Origin: Bifidobacterium biavatii DSM 23969
GTDB taxonomy: Bacteria; Actinomycetota; Actinomycetes; Actinomycetales; Bifidobacteriaceae
NCBI RefSeq assembly: GCF_000741165.1
Contig: NZ_JGYN01000008.1
Coordinates: 1-64,000, forward strand
DNA: 64,000 bases
Reading direction: 5' to 3'
This document shows positions 52,991 to 61,786 of this stretch, piece after piece (position 1 is the stretch's first letter; each line of letters starts with the position of its first letter). Under the pieces are notes generated by a model. That model was given only the letters and a program-made list of their open reading frames with translations. It had not been told where the DNA came from and did no database searches. The translations under genes and the position numbers were made by a program.

Positions 52991-53761
52991 TCAGCGCACG
53001 GTATAGCCTGCGCGTCGCAGCTCGTCCTTGACCTCGCCGATGGTGACCTTGCCGTAGTGGAAGATCGACGCGGCGAGCACCGCGTCCGCACCGGCCTCGA
53101 TCGCCGGCGGGAAATCGGCGGCCTTGCCCGCGCCGCCGGAAGCGATGATCGGAATGTTCACTTCCTTGCGCACGGCACGGATCATTTCCAGATCGAAGCC
53201 CTGCTGCGTGCCGTCGGCGTCCATCGAATTGAGCAGGATCTCCCCCGCGCCCAGCTCCTCGGCACGCTTGACCCACCAGATCGCGTCGATGCCGGTCGAC
53301 TTGCGACCGCCCATCGTGGTCACCTCGAAACCGGACTGCGTGTGCTGCTCGCCCCGCTCGCGGCGGGCGTCGACGGACAGCACGAGCACCTGATTGCCGA
53401 ACCTGTCGGCAACGCGGCTGATCAGCGTCGGATCGTTGATCGCGGCCGTGTTGACGCCCACCTTGTCCGCGCCGCAACGCAGCAGCGAGTCGACATCTTC
53501 GGGCGTGCGCACACCACCACCGACGGTGAGCGGGATGAAAATCTGCTCGGCCGTGCGCGCGACCACGTCGACCATGGTCTGCCGGTGCGAGCTGGACGCG
53601 GTCACATCGAGGAACGTGAGTTCGTCGGCGCCCTGACGATAGTATTCGGCGGCCAGCTCCACCGGGTCGCCGGCGTCGCGCAGATTCTCGAAGTGCACGC
53701 CCTTGACCACGCGTCCCGCATCGACGTCCAAGCATGGGATGACTCGAATGGCCAGCGACAT
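52991..53761 (-). CDS. hisF: Imidazole glycerol phosphate synthase cyclase subunit
   Basis: A 256-residue TIM barrel. With HisH (not in this window) it converts PRFAR to IGP and AICAR. Catalytic Asp residues are in [14 protein letters not shown] and the second-half equivalent near [22 protein letters not shown] and IIASGGAGK bind phosphate. Start chosen at ATG 53761 with CAGGAG upstream. Confidence 0.96.
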   Translation of the reverse strand: MSLAIRVIPCLDVDAGRVVKGVHFENLRDAGDPVELAAEYYRQGADELTFLDVTASSSHRQTMVDVVARTAEQIFIPLTVGGGVRTPEDVDSLLRCGADKVGVNTAAINDPTLISRVADRFGNQVLVLSVDARRERGEQHTQSGFEVTTMGGRKSTGIDAIWWVKRAEELGAGEILLNSMDADGTQQGFDLEMIRAVRKEVNIPIIASGGAGKAADFPPAIEAGADAVLAASIFHYGKVTIGEVKDELRRAGYTVR

Positions 53762-53825
53762 ATTCACTCCTGTTCCGTGCGGTTGCCTTACCGCCATACA
53801 GGTTAGCGTGCCGCCGTTACAGCCG

Positions 53826-53860
53826 GTTCATGCGATTCCATTTGGCGGAATCGCATGAAC
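53826..53860. terminator. Hairpin between Cof-type HAD and hisF
   Basis: Perfect 14-pair stem GTTCATGCGATTCC/GGAATCGCATGAAC, 7-base loop, no U-tract. A second small stem (TTCGCGAATCGCGA) is adjacent. Confidence 0.65.
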
Positions 53861-53915
53861 TTCGCGAATCGCGAGCAGACGGACCGCCGTCGCATGCGTC
53901 ATGTCCTTCGTTCGG

Positions 53916-54821
53916 TCAGTCGCGCGTCCCTGACAGCAGACGCTCCTCGATCCAACGGGCCACGCCGTCGTCATCGTTCGCCGGGCAGGTTTCGTCGGCG
54001 ATCGCCAGCACGTCCGGGTTCGCGTTCGCCACGGCCACGCCGAGTCCGGCCTCGCGCATCATCGCGATGTCGATCACGTCGTCGCCGAACGCGACGGTCT
54101 GCGCCAACGGCACGCCGAGCCGGCCACACACGATGCGCAGCGCATGCTCCTTGTTGGCCAGCGGGCTCATGAGCATCCACATCGTGCCTTCGGAAATGTG
54201 CACGTCGAAATCGTCCGGCACCAGCGTTTCCAACGCCTTCCATTGTTCGGCGTCGGGGAAGACGATGATCTTGTCGGCGATGCCGTCGGGAACGTCGCCG
54301 TCGGCAAAGTCGGTGAGGCGCCACGTCTGCGTCTTCCAGTAGACGCTCACATCAAAGTTCGTATACCGCACGTCGTCCATCACGATGCCGACCTTGAGGC
54401 CCGGCAGTTCGCGCAGGAAGCCCCGGCACACCTCGCACGCGCGAGACGACGGGAAACCGATCTTCTCCAGATGCCCCTCCGCGGCCGGCCGCGCGCCGGT
54501 GAGCAGGTCGAAGTCGGAATGCGCCGGATCGAAGTCGATGAGCGCGCCGTTGAGATAGATCACCGCGTCGGCCGGAAGCCTGTCGGCGAACGCGAGTCCG
54601 GTGCTCACCGGACGGGCCGTGGCGATCGCGAACAGGTAGCCGGCGTCGTGCAGCCGCTCGATGGTCTCGACCGAACGGTCGGTGATGTACCGTTCCTCGA
54701 ACGTGGCGCCGCCGTGCAGCAGCGTGCCGTCGAGATCGGCAACGACGAGCCGGACGTCGTCGCGGCTGTTCTGCGGCTGGTCCGTTCGGTTTGCACGGCC
54801 CGCACGTTCCGCGGCCGTCAC
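53916..54821 (-). CDS. Cof-type HAD phosphatase
   Basis: A 301-residue HAD-IIB hydrolase: motif I VADLDGTLLHG, motif II IATARPV, motif III Lys in NKEHALRIV, motif IV AFGDDVIDIAMM. The C2 cap between motifs II and III suits sugar or nucleotide phosphates. Its start overlaps the ldh stop (ATGA). Confidence 0.88.
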   Translation of the reverse strand: MTAAERAGRANRTDQPQNSRDDVRLVVADLDGTLLHGGATFEERYITDRSVETIERLHDAGYLFAIATARPVSTGLAFADRLPADAVIYLNGALIDFDPAHSDFDLLTGARPAAEGHLEKIGFPSSRACEVCRGFLRELPGLKVGIVMDDVRYTNFDVSVYWKTQTWRLTDFADGDVPDGIADKIIVFPDAEQWKALETLVPDDFDVHISEGTMWMLMSPLANKEHALRIVCGRLGVPLAQTVAFGDDVIDIAMMREAGLGVAVANANPDVLAIADETCPANDDDGVARWIEERLLSGTRD

Positions 54822-55768
54822 AGCAGGCCCTCGCAGTACGAGCGGACGATGTCGGCCGAACGATGCAGTTTGGCGAGTTCGTCGTCGGCCAGATCGAGTT
54901 CGACGATTTCGTTCGCGCCATTCGCACGCAGTTCCGTCGGCACGCCGAGGAACACGTCATGCTCGCCGTATTCGCCGTCGAGCAGCGTGGACACGGGCAC
55001 GATGCGACGTTCGTCCCACAGGATCGTCTGCACGATGCCGGCGACCGTGGACGCGATGCCGAAGTTCGTGCCGCCCTTCGCGGCGACGATCTCGTTGCCG
55101 CGCATGCGCGTCTTCGCCTCGATCTCCTCAGTGGACACCGACGCGAAACGATCCTGGTTGTCCGCAAGGAAACGCGCGAACGGCTTGCCGCCGAGCGAGA
55201 CGGTGGACCACGCGGTGAACTGCGAGTCGCCATGCTCACCCATGACGAAGCCGCCCACGTTGCGCGGGTCGAGGCCGGTTTCCTCGCCGATGATGGTTTT
55301 CAGCCGCGACGTGTCGAGCGCCGTGCCGGTGCCGAGCACCTGCGTGCGCGGCAGGCCGGAACGCTTCCACGCGTACCAGGCCATCACGTCGACCGGGTTG
55401 GACACCATGACGATCACGCCGTCGAAGCCGGAGGCCATGACGTTGTCGACCACGTCGCCGACGAGGCCGATGGTGAAGCCAAGTTCGGCCAGACGCGTCG
55501 AATTCGCCGGCGGCTTGCGCCCCACGGTGATGACGACGATGTCGGCGTCCTTGCAGTCGGCGTAATCACCGGCACGCACCTTGACGTGACGGTCCTGGAA
55601 TTCGCTGCCGTCGTCGAGATCGTGCGCCTCGCCCAACGCCTTGGACGCGAAGTGGTCGATGAGCACGAGCTCGTTGCACAGGCCGTGTGTGACGATGCCG
55701 AACGCGGCGGTGGAGCCGACCTGCCCGGTGCCGACGATGACGACCTTGTTGCGGTTCATGGTGACCAT
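54818..55768 (-). CDS. ldh: L-lactate dehydrogenase
   Basis: A 316-residue LDH reducing pyruvate to L-lactate with NADH, the redox-balancing end step of the bifid shunt. NAD loop GTGQVGSTAA, substrate Arg in TVGRKPPANSTRLAE, catalytic His in GEHGDSQF. Bifidobacterial LDHs are typically activated by fructose-1,6-bisphosphate; that site is not proven here. Start could be ATG 55759 (MNRNKVV). Confidence 0.95.
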   Translation of the reverse strand: MVTMNRNKVVIVGTGQVGSTAAFGIVTHGLCNELVLIDHFASKALGEAHDLDDGSEFQDRHVKVRAGDYADCKDADIVVITVGRKPPANSTRLAELGFTIGLVGDVVDNVMASGFDGVIVMVSNPVDVMAWYAWKRSGLPRTQVLGTGTALDTSRLKTIIGEETGLDPRNVGGFVMGEHGDSQFTAWSTVSLGGKPFARFLADNQDRFASVSTEEIEAKTRMRGNEIVAAKGGTNFGIASTVAGIVQTILWDERRIVPVSTLLDGEYGEHDVFLGVPTELRANGANEIVELDLADDELAKLHRSADIVRSYCEGLL

Positions 55769-55847
55769 GTGGTTGCGTTTCCTTTCCTAACGGTATGCCA
55801 CCGATATTCTGTCATGGAATTGCGCGGCGGGATGTCCTGACACGAAA

Positions 55848-55878
55848 ATGAGCCATGACCGAAGCGGTCATGGCTCAT
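55848..55878 (-). terminator. Terminator after secG
   Basis: Fourteen-pair stem (ATGAGCCATGACCG with CGGTCATGGCTCAT), AAG loop, then TTTTCG in the minus direction. 28 bases beyond the secG stop. Confidence 0.75.
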
Positions 55879-55905
55879 GACGAACTCATTGCGGATGAAC
55901 GGCGA

Positions 55906-56163
55906 TCAGACGAGGTTGAACTTCGCCATCAGGCCGAGGGCGATGATGATCGCGACCCACAGCAGCGCAATGATGACGGTCCAGCGGTTCAGGTTCTTTT
56001 CCGCCACGCCGGAGGAGCCTGCGTTCTGGGTGAGGCCGCCGCCGAACATGTCGGACAGACCGCCGCCCTTACCCTTGTGCATGAGGATGAGCAGGGTGAG
56101 CAGCAGGCTGAAGACGACGAGAATGATCTGCAGCACGAGCTTAACGATGGCCATAGCGGACAC
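55906..56163 (-). CDS. secG: Protein translocase subunit SecG
   Basis: An 85-residue SecG: two membrane helices (VLQIILVVFSLLLTLLILMH and WTVIIALLWVAIIIALGLM) around the conserved loop HKGKGGGLSDMFGGG. It assists SecYE during export. Start is GTG 56163, seven bases after GGAGG. It lies after tpiA, as in most actinobacteria. Confidence 0.95.
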   Translation of the reverse strand: MSAMAIVKLVLQIILVVFSLLLTLLILMHKGKGGGLSDMFGGGLTQNAGSSGVAEKNLNRWTVIIALLWVAIIIALGLMAKFNLV

Positions 56164-56262
56164 GGGCGAACCTCCAATTCATAAAGTGCTGTCCTATACC
56201 ATACCCCAAGGTGGTGAACAACGGGGCGAAACCGCCGAAATCGCGGCTACGTTCGGCCATGT

Positions 56263-57060
56263 TCAGCGTCCGGACGTCGCCTTGAGCGTCATGCGGGCGA
56301 TTTTCGCGAGTTCGTCGGCGTCGAGCGCGGCCCCGCCGATCAGGAAGCCGTCGACGTCCGGCTCGCCGATGAGTTCGACCGCGTTCTTCGACGAGACGGA
56401 ACCGCCGTACAGGATGCGCACGCCGTCGGCGACGTCGCGGCTGAACGTGGCCGCAAGATCGTCGCGTATCGCCTTGGCCGCGTCCTGCGCGGATTCCGGT
56501 GTGGCGACCATGCCGGTGCCGATGGCCCATACCGGCTCGTAGGCGATGACGAGTTTGGCGGCCTGATCACTGGACAGGTCGCGTGTCACGTCGTGGACCT
56601 GGCCGACCGCGAAGTCGAGTTCGATGCCCTGCCGGCGTTCCTCGAAGCTTTCGCCGACGCACAGGATGGGCTGCATGCCGGCGGCGAGCACGGCGCGCAC
56701 CTGATCGACGATGTTCGCGTCGTCTTCGGGATGATACTTGCGCCGTTCGGAATGACCGACGATGACGTAGCGGCAGCCGAGCGCGGCGATCATGTCGGCG
56801 GACACGTCGCCGGTGAACGCGCCCTGCGTGGTGACGGACACGGACTGCGCGCCGTAGCGGATGGGCAGCCTGTCGGCTTCGACAAGCACCTGCACGCTGC
56901 GCAGCGCGGTGAACGACGGCATCAGGGCGACTTCGCAGCGCTTGTAGTCGAAGTGCGCGTCGCGGAGCAGCCACGCGAGTTTCTGCACGAAATAGGTGGC
57001 TTCCAGATGGTCGAAGTGCATCTTCCAGTTGCCCGCCACCAGCGGTGTGCGCGACGCCAT
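56263..57060 (-). CDS. tpiA: Triosephosphate isomerase
   Basis: A 265-residue TIM interconverting DHAP and glyceraldehyde-3-P. Catalytic Lys in GNWKMH, His in YVIVGHSERR, Glu in AYEPVWAIGTG; phosphate loop ILYGGSVSS. GGGAAGGGAAC precedes the ATG at 57060. Together with pgk it forms the lower glycolytic block. Confidence 0.97.
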   Translation of the reverse strand: MASRTPLVAGNWKMHFDHLEATYFVQKLAWLLRDAHFDYKRCEVALMPSFTALRSVQVLVEADRLPIRYGAQSVSVTTQGAFTGDVSADMIAALGCRYVIVGHSERRKYHPEDDANIVDQVRAVLAAGMQPILCVGESFEERRQGIELDFAVGQVHDVTRDLSSDQAAKLVIAYEPVWAIGTGMVATPESAQDAAKAIRDDLAATFSRDVADGVRILYGGSVSSKNAVELIGEPDVDGFLIGGAALDADELAKIARMTLKATSGR

Positions 57061-57122
57061 GCCGTTGTTCCCTTCCCGTAGGATCCGTTCTCGGATGCGA
57101 TGTGTGTTGTTCACAAAACGAA

Positions 57123-57146
57123 GCGCCCCTCCGCGAAGAGGGGCGC
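57123..57146 (-). terminator. Terminator after pgk
   Basis: Nine-pair stem GCGCCCCTC/GAGGGGCGC, 6-base loop, then TTCGTTTTG in the minus direction. Confidence 0.75.
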
Positions 57147-57162
57147 GACGTTCAGATCATTC

Positions 57163-58368
57163 TCAGTCGAGCACCTTCAGGCCCGGCAGCTCCTTGCCCT
57201 CAAGGAACTCGAGGGAGGCGCCGCCACCGGTGGAGATGTGCGAGAAGCCATCCTCCGGGAAACCGAGGTTGCGCACCGCGGAGGCGGAGTCGCCGCCGCC
57301 GACGATGGTGAACGCGCCGGCCTTGGTCGCGTCGACCAGACCCTGGGCCACGGCACGGGTGCCGTCGGCGAAGGCTGCGATCTCGAACACGCCCATCGGG
57401 CCGTTCCACACGACGGTCTTGGAGTCGACGATCTTGTCGTGGAACAGCTTCTGGGACTCCGGGCCGATGTCGAGGCCCATCTTGTCGGCCGGGATGGCGT
57501 CGGCCGGAACGACCTCCGGGGCGACGTCGGCGTCGGACTTCGGGAAGCCCGGGTTCACGACGATGTCGGTCGGCAGCACGAGTTCGACGTTGTTCTTCTC
57601 GGCGGTCTCGATGTAGCCCTTGACCTTGTCGAGCTGATCCTCTTCAAGCAGGGAGGTGCCGACCTCGTAGCCCTTGGCCTTGAGGAAGGTGAACACCATG
57701 CCGCCGCCGATGACGAGGCGGTTGGCCTTGTCGAGCAGGTTCTCGATGACGCCGAGCTTGTCGGAGACCTTGGAGCCGCCGAGCACGACGGTGAACGGAC
57801 GCTCCGGGTTCTCGGTGGCCTTGGACAGGGCCTTGACTTCCTTCTCGACCAGCAGGCCAGCGGCGGCCGGCAGATCGGCGGCCACGTCGTAGTTGGAGCC
57901 CTGCGCACGGTGCACGACACCGAAGCCGTCGGAGACGAAGGCTTCACCGAGGGCGGCGATCTTCTTGGCGTAGGCGGCGCGCTCGGCCGGATCCTTACTG
58001 GTCTCCTCCGGGTTGAATCGCACGTTCTCGAGCAGCACCACGTCACCGTAGTTCATGGCGGCGACCTTGGCCTGGGCATCCTCGCCGTAGGTGTCCTTGG
58101 CCAGCGGCACGTTGACGCCAAGCAGCTCGCCGAGACGGGCGGCGACCGGAGCCAGGGACAGCTCGGGGACGACCTTGCCCTTCGGGCGGCCGAGGTGGGC
58201 CATCAGAATGACCTTAGCGCCTTCTTCGCGCAGCGTCTTGATGGTCGGCAGGGCGGCCTTGATGCGGCCGTCATCGGTGATCGTGGTGCCGTCCAGCGGA
58301 ACGTTGAAATCGGCGCGAACCAGGACGCGCTTGCCCTTGAGATCTCCAAGATCCTTGAGTGTCTTCAT
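57163..58368 (-). CDS. pgk: Phosphoglycerate kinase
   Basis: A 401-residue PGK producing ATP from 1,3-bisphosphoglycerate. Landmarks: [51 protein letters not shown]-like [50 protein letters not shown], often beside pgk, is not here. Confidence 0.97.
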   Translation of the reverse strand: MKTLKDLGDLKGKRVLVRADFNVPLDGTTITDDGRIKAALPTIKTLREEGAKVILMAHLGRPKGKVVPELSLAPVAARLGELLGVNVPLAKDTYGEDAQAKVAAMNYGDVVLLENVRFNPEETSKDPAERAAYAKKIAALGEAFVSDGFGVVHRAQGSNYDVAADLPAAAGLLVEKEVKALSKATENPERPFTVVLGGSKVSDKLGVIENLLDKANRLVIGGGMVFTFLKAKGYEVGTSLLEEDQLDKVKGYIETAEKNNVELVLPTDIVVNPGFPKSDADVAPEVVPADAIPADKMGLDIGPESQKLFHDKIVDSKTVVWNGPMGVFEIAAFADGTRAVAQGLVDATKAGAFTIVGGGDSASAVRNLGFPEDGFSHISTGGGASLEFLEGKELPGLKVLD

Positions 58369-58475
58369 GAATATCCTTTCCTAACCGCGTGCTGCGTCGC
58401 ATGACGCTCCGTAGCACGGGAAGAGTGGTGACGTGGATACGCCACTAGTGATAATACAGGCCAGAACGAACAAAA

Positions 58476-58506
58476 ACACCGCCATTCGCATAATGCGAGG
58501 CGGTGT
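58476..58506 (-). terminator. Terminator after whiA
   Basis: Outer stem ACACCGCC/GGCGGTGT and inner TCGCAT/ATGCGA, then GTTTTTG in the minus direction. Confidence 0.8.
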
Positions 58507-58536
58507 TTCGCGTATTGAAAAATTCAGAAAATCAGG

Positions 58537-59484
58537 TTACAGCGACTGGCCGCGAGCCTTGGCGGTTTTGTCCGCAAGCTGCAGCAGACGGCGGATGCGT
58601 CCTGCGATGGCGTCCTTGGTGATAGGCGGATCGGACAGACGTCCCAGCTCCTCGAGACTGGCGTCGCCGTGGTCGAGGCGCAGCTGGCCGGCGGCCTTGA
58701 GATTGTCCGGGATGTCGTCGCCGAGGATCTCGAAAGCCTTGCGGACCTTTTCGCTCGCCTCCGCGGCAGCCTTGGCGCTGCGGCGCATGTTCGCGTCGTC
58801 GAAATTCGCGAGGCGGTTCGCCTTGCCGCGAGCCTCGCCGTCGGAACGCTTGCCGGTCCATTCGCGGGCAGAACGGGGTGCGCCCATGAGATTGAGCATG
58901 CGTTCGATCGCATCCGGATCCTTAAGCGTGACGCGTTCGGAGCTGCGCAGCTGGCGCGGCTTGGCGCTGATGCCGAGACGCCGGGCGATGCCGGCCAGCG
59001 CGAGGGCTGCCTCGTTGCAGGGGCAGGTGATTTCCAGATAGCTGGCCTTGCCCGGGTCGGACAGGCCGCCGTGCGCCAGGAAAGCTCCACGCCACGCAGC
59101 CTTGACCTGCGCGATGTTGCCGTTGACGATTTCCGCGGGCAGACCCCGCACCAACTGCTTGCGACGGTCGAGCAGACCGGTCTGCAGGGCGAGGGCCGCG
59201 CCGCCGCGGTCGACATGGATCAGATAGCGCTGCACGACGCCGTTGGGCGTCTGGCGGGAGACTTGGGTGAGCACCGCCTCATGGCCGTACAGATCCTTGA
59301 TGGTGTCCTGAAGCCACTTCGCGGCTTCCAACGAATCGAACTGCGCCTGCACGATGATCTGGCGTTGCACGAGCTTCAAGCCGCCGCCGAAGCGGATCAT
59401 CGCCGTGGCCTGCGCCTTTTTGGCGGCGGGCAATTCATTATCGATTGCGGCGAGTTCGCTTTTGACATCATCCAGAAGAGCCAA
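58537..59484 (-). CDS. whiA: WhiA, LAGLIDADG-like DNA-binding regulator
   Basis: A 315-residue WhiA. The N-terminal two thirds is the degenerate LAGLIDADG homing-endonuclease-like fold ([40 protein letters not shown]); the C-terminus ([30 protein letters not shown]) is its helix-turn-helix. WhiA regulates division and, in streptomycetes, sporulation genes. Start is TTG 59484, seven bases after AGGAGG. Promoter region 59485-59686 precedes it. Confidence 0.95.
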   Translation of the reverse strand: MALLDDVKSELAAIDNELPAAKKAQATAMIRFGGGLKLVQRQIIVQAQFDSLEAAKWLQDTIKDLYGHEAVLTQVSRQTPNGVVQRYLIHVDRGGAALALQTGLLDRRKQLVRGLPAEIVNGNIAQVKAAWRGAFLAHGGLSDPGKASYLEITCPCNEAALALAGIARRLGISAKPRQLRSSERVTLKDPDAIERMLNLMGAPRSAREWTGKRSDGEARGKANRLANFDDANMRRSAKAAAEASEKVRKAFEILGDDIPDNLKAAGQLRLDHGDASLEELGRLSDPPITKDAIAGRIRRLLQLADKTAKARGQSL

Positions 59485-59686
59485 GAGCCAACCTCCTATG
59501 TCCCGTTCTCCTCAATGCTTGGCCGGTTGCCGGGCATGAACCATGCCTTGCCGCCGGCTTACTGTGATACCGAATCACTTGGACAAGCCAATCATGTTTG
59601 CCCGTCCATTGGACAGCTTTGGCCCGCTATGTGGCCATCGATACGATTGCCAAAGATGCGGTCAAACGTCAAACACTGTCGCCACA

Positions 59687-60655
59687 CTACCGCTCATTCC
59701 TTCGCCGTTGCAGTTCCCGGGCTGAGACGCTCACTTCCAGACCGTGCGCGCGCAGACGCGAGGCCAGTGCTTCGCTCATGGCCACCGAACGGTGCTGGCC
59801 TCCCGTGCAGCCGATGGCGATGGTGACGAAATGCTTGTCCTCCTGCGCATATCCTTCCAATGCGACAAGGATCGCGCGCTCATAAGCGTTAAGGAACTCC
59901 GCCGCCCCCTTGCTGGAGAGCACGTAGTCAGCCACCGGCTTGTCCTGTCCGGTCAGTTCGCGCAGGCTGGGCACCCAGAACGGGTTCGGCAGAAAGCGCA
60001 CGTCGGCCACGAAATCGGCGTCGAGTGGAATGCCGTATTTGAATCCGAAGCTGAAGATGTGCACGGCAACGGTCTTCGGGCCGGAACCGAGCATCGCCTC
60101 GTACAGTTTGGTCGATAGCTGGTGAATGCTCAGCGCGGACGTGTCGATCACCATATCGGCGCGCTCTTTGAGGTTCATCAGCAGCGCGCGTTCCTCCTTG
60201 ATGCCGTCAATGAGGCGGTTGCCCCTCTGCAGCGGATGCGGGCGACGCACGGATTCATAGCGCTTGATGAGCACGTCGTTGCTGGCGTCGAGGAACAAGA
60301 TACGGGTTTTGACGCCCAGATCGTCCAGGTGACTGAGCACCGCGGACAGGTCGTCGAAGTATTCGCGCGACCTCACGTCGATGACGGCAGCGAGCTTGTG
60401 TACGCCGTTGCCGGATCTGCCGCCGCCCTGCGTCATCATGTCGACCAGCGGGACGAGCAGTTTCGGCGGCAGGTTGTCGACCACGTACCACCCCATGTCC
60501 TCCACACTGTCGGCCGCATGGGAACGTCCCGCACCGGACATGCCGGTGATGAGCAGGACTTCGAAACCGTCGGCCGGTTCTGGAAGACTGTCGTTCATGT
60601 GTGCATCCGCACCGTTGGCCGTATCGGCTCCGTTGGTTTTGGCCCCGTCCATCAC
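59687..60655 (-). CDS. rapZ: RapZ/YvcJ-family P-loop nucleotide-binding protein
   Basis: A 322-residue protein. The P-loop is GMSGAGRS, with Arg in place of the usual Lys, as is common in actinobacterial members. VVDNLPPKLLVPLVDMM, FLDASNDVLIKRYESVRRPH and CTGGQHRSVAMSE are signatures. RapZ proteins bind nucleotides and, in E. coli, control GlmS RNA decay; the actinobacterial role is less clear. It overlaps aroE by four bases. Confidence 0.93.
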   Translation of the reverse strand: MMDGAKTNGADTANGADAHMNDSLPEPADGFEVLLITGMSGAGRSHAADSVEDMGWYVVDNLPPKLLVPLVDMMTQGGGRSGNGVHKLAAVIDVRSREYFDDLSAVLSHLDDLGVKTRILFLDASNDVLIKRYESVRRPHPLQRGNRLIDGIKEERALLMNLKERADMVIDTSALSIHQLSTKLYEAMLGSGPKTVAVHIFSFGFKYGIPLDADFVADVRFLPNPFWVPSLRELTGQDKPVADYVLSSKGAAEFLNAYERAILVALEGYAQEDKHFVTIAIGCTGGQHRSVAMSEALASRLRAHGLEVSVSARELQRRRNER

Positions 60656-61608
60656 AATGCCTCCTCAAGCGCCCGCCGCATGGGCGGTTCCAATGTCGTC
60701 ATCGGATCCCGGCCGGCGAGAGCGGCTTCGCCTTCCGCTCCGGTCATGAGACGCACCTGCAGGATGGCCTGATACAGCAGCATTTCCTCGCCTCCCAGAG
60801 CCAGACCGCCCTTGGCCCGCCATGCGCGGATAAGCGCGCTGGGACGCGGGTCGTAGACCACGTCGAGCAGGATGCCGCGGGGGAAGAACGAGTCGTCGGT
60901 TTCGATGGTTTCGGCGATCACGTCGGCCGCATGGCCCGGAATCGTGCTGACGGCGATGTCCGCACCGCGCAGCGATTCGACAGCCTGTTCCAGATCGACT
61001 TCGCGCAGGTCCGCACTGTCCTCTTCGGCAACGATGCGCGTAATGTCCGGGTTCTTGCCCGGGTGACGTGCGGCCACCGTGATTTCGCCTCTGCCACGCT
61101 CTTCCCCGTTGCCCGAGGACGCCAGCATGACAGCGATCGCGCAGGCGGCCGATGCGGCCGTGTTGCCATTGCCGATCACCGTCGCGCGTTTGAGGTCGCG
61201 TTCTTCGAGCGACGGCCCGTCGCTCACGTCGCAGGCGTGGCCGAAGGCATAGATAATGCCCGGCACGTCGGTGTTGTACAGGGCGATATCCGGTTTGCCG
61301 TCGTGTTCCGCCGCATGGGACCAGTCGAACACCGCCGTGTTGGCGACCTTGAGGGATTTGGCCCACGCGTCCTTCGGAGTACCGTATGGCTGCACGGTTT
61401 TCTTGAGCGGCATGGTCAGGCTGAGTCCTCGCCATGTCGGGTCGAGGTCGTCAAGGAATCTTTTGAGATCGGTTTCACCCACTTCGTGACGTTCGTATGC
61501 CCAATCGTCGAGGCCGAGAGCCTTGTACGCGGCCTCATGCAGCACCGGGGACAACGAGTGGGCGATGGGCTTGCCGAGTACCGCGCAACGGTGATTGACC
61601 TGGGTCAT
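60652..61608 (-). CDS. aroE: Shikimate dehydrogenase
   Basis: A 318-residue AroE that reduces 3-dehydroshikimate with NADPH on the way to chorismate, the TrpE substrate. Substrate site GKPIAHSLSPVLHEAAY and LTMPLKK (catalytic Lys), LYNTDVPGI; NADP loop VIGNGNTAASAAC. A larger than usual linker (SSGNGEERGRGE) is seen. AAGGAGGGG precedes the start. It is inserted between uvrC and rapZ. Confidence 0.93.
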   Translation of the reverse strand: MTQVNHRCAVLGKPIAHSLSPVLHEAAYKALGLDDWAYERHEVGETDLKRFLDDLDPTWRGLSLTMPLKKTVQPYGTPKDAWAKSLKVANTAVFDWSHAAEHDGKPDIALYNTDVPGIIYAFGHACDVSDGPSLEERDLKRATVIGNGNTAASAACAIAVMLASSGNGEERGRGEITVAARHPGKNPDITRIVAEEDSADLREVDLEQAVESLRGADIAVSTIPGHAADVIAETIETDDSFFPRGILLDVVYDPRPSALIRAWRAKGGLALGGEEMLLYQAILQVRLMTGAEGEAALAGRDPMTTLEPPMRRALEEAL

Positions 61609-61786
61609 AACCCCTCCTTCACATCCTCATTCATCGTACCGTACCGAACGCCGACCGACGACCATTCGTTCGAGGCGATCTCCAAAATAGTAAAGGCCTT
61701 GCCGTCCGGTACCTTTCGTGGATCTCCTCTTTACTCCCTCACGTCTGTATTGTTCACTGCGAAGCATCCCTCGTTCCCGTTGCGGT

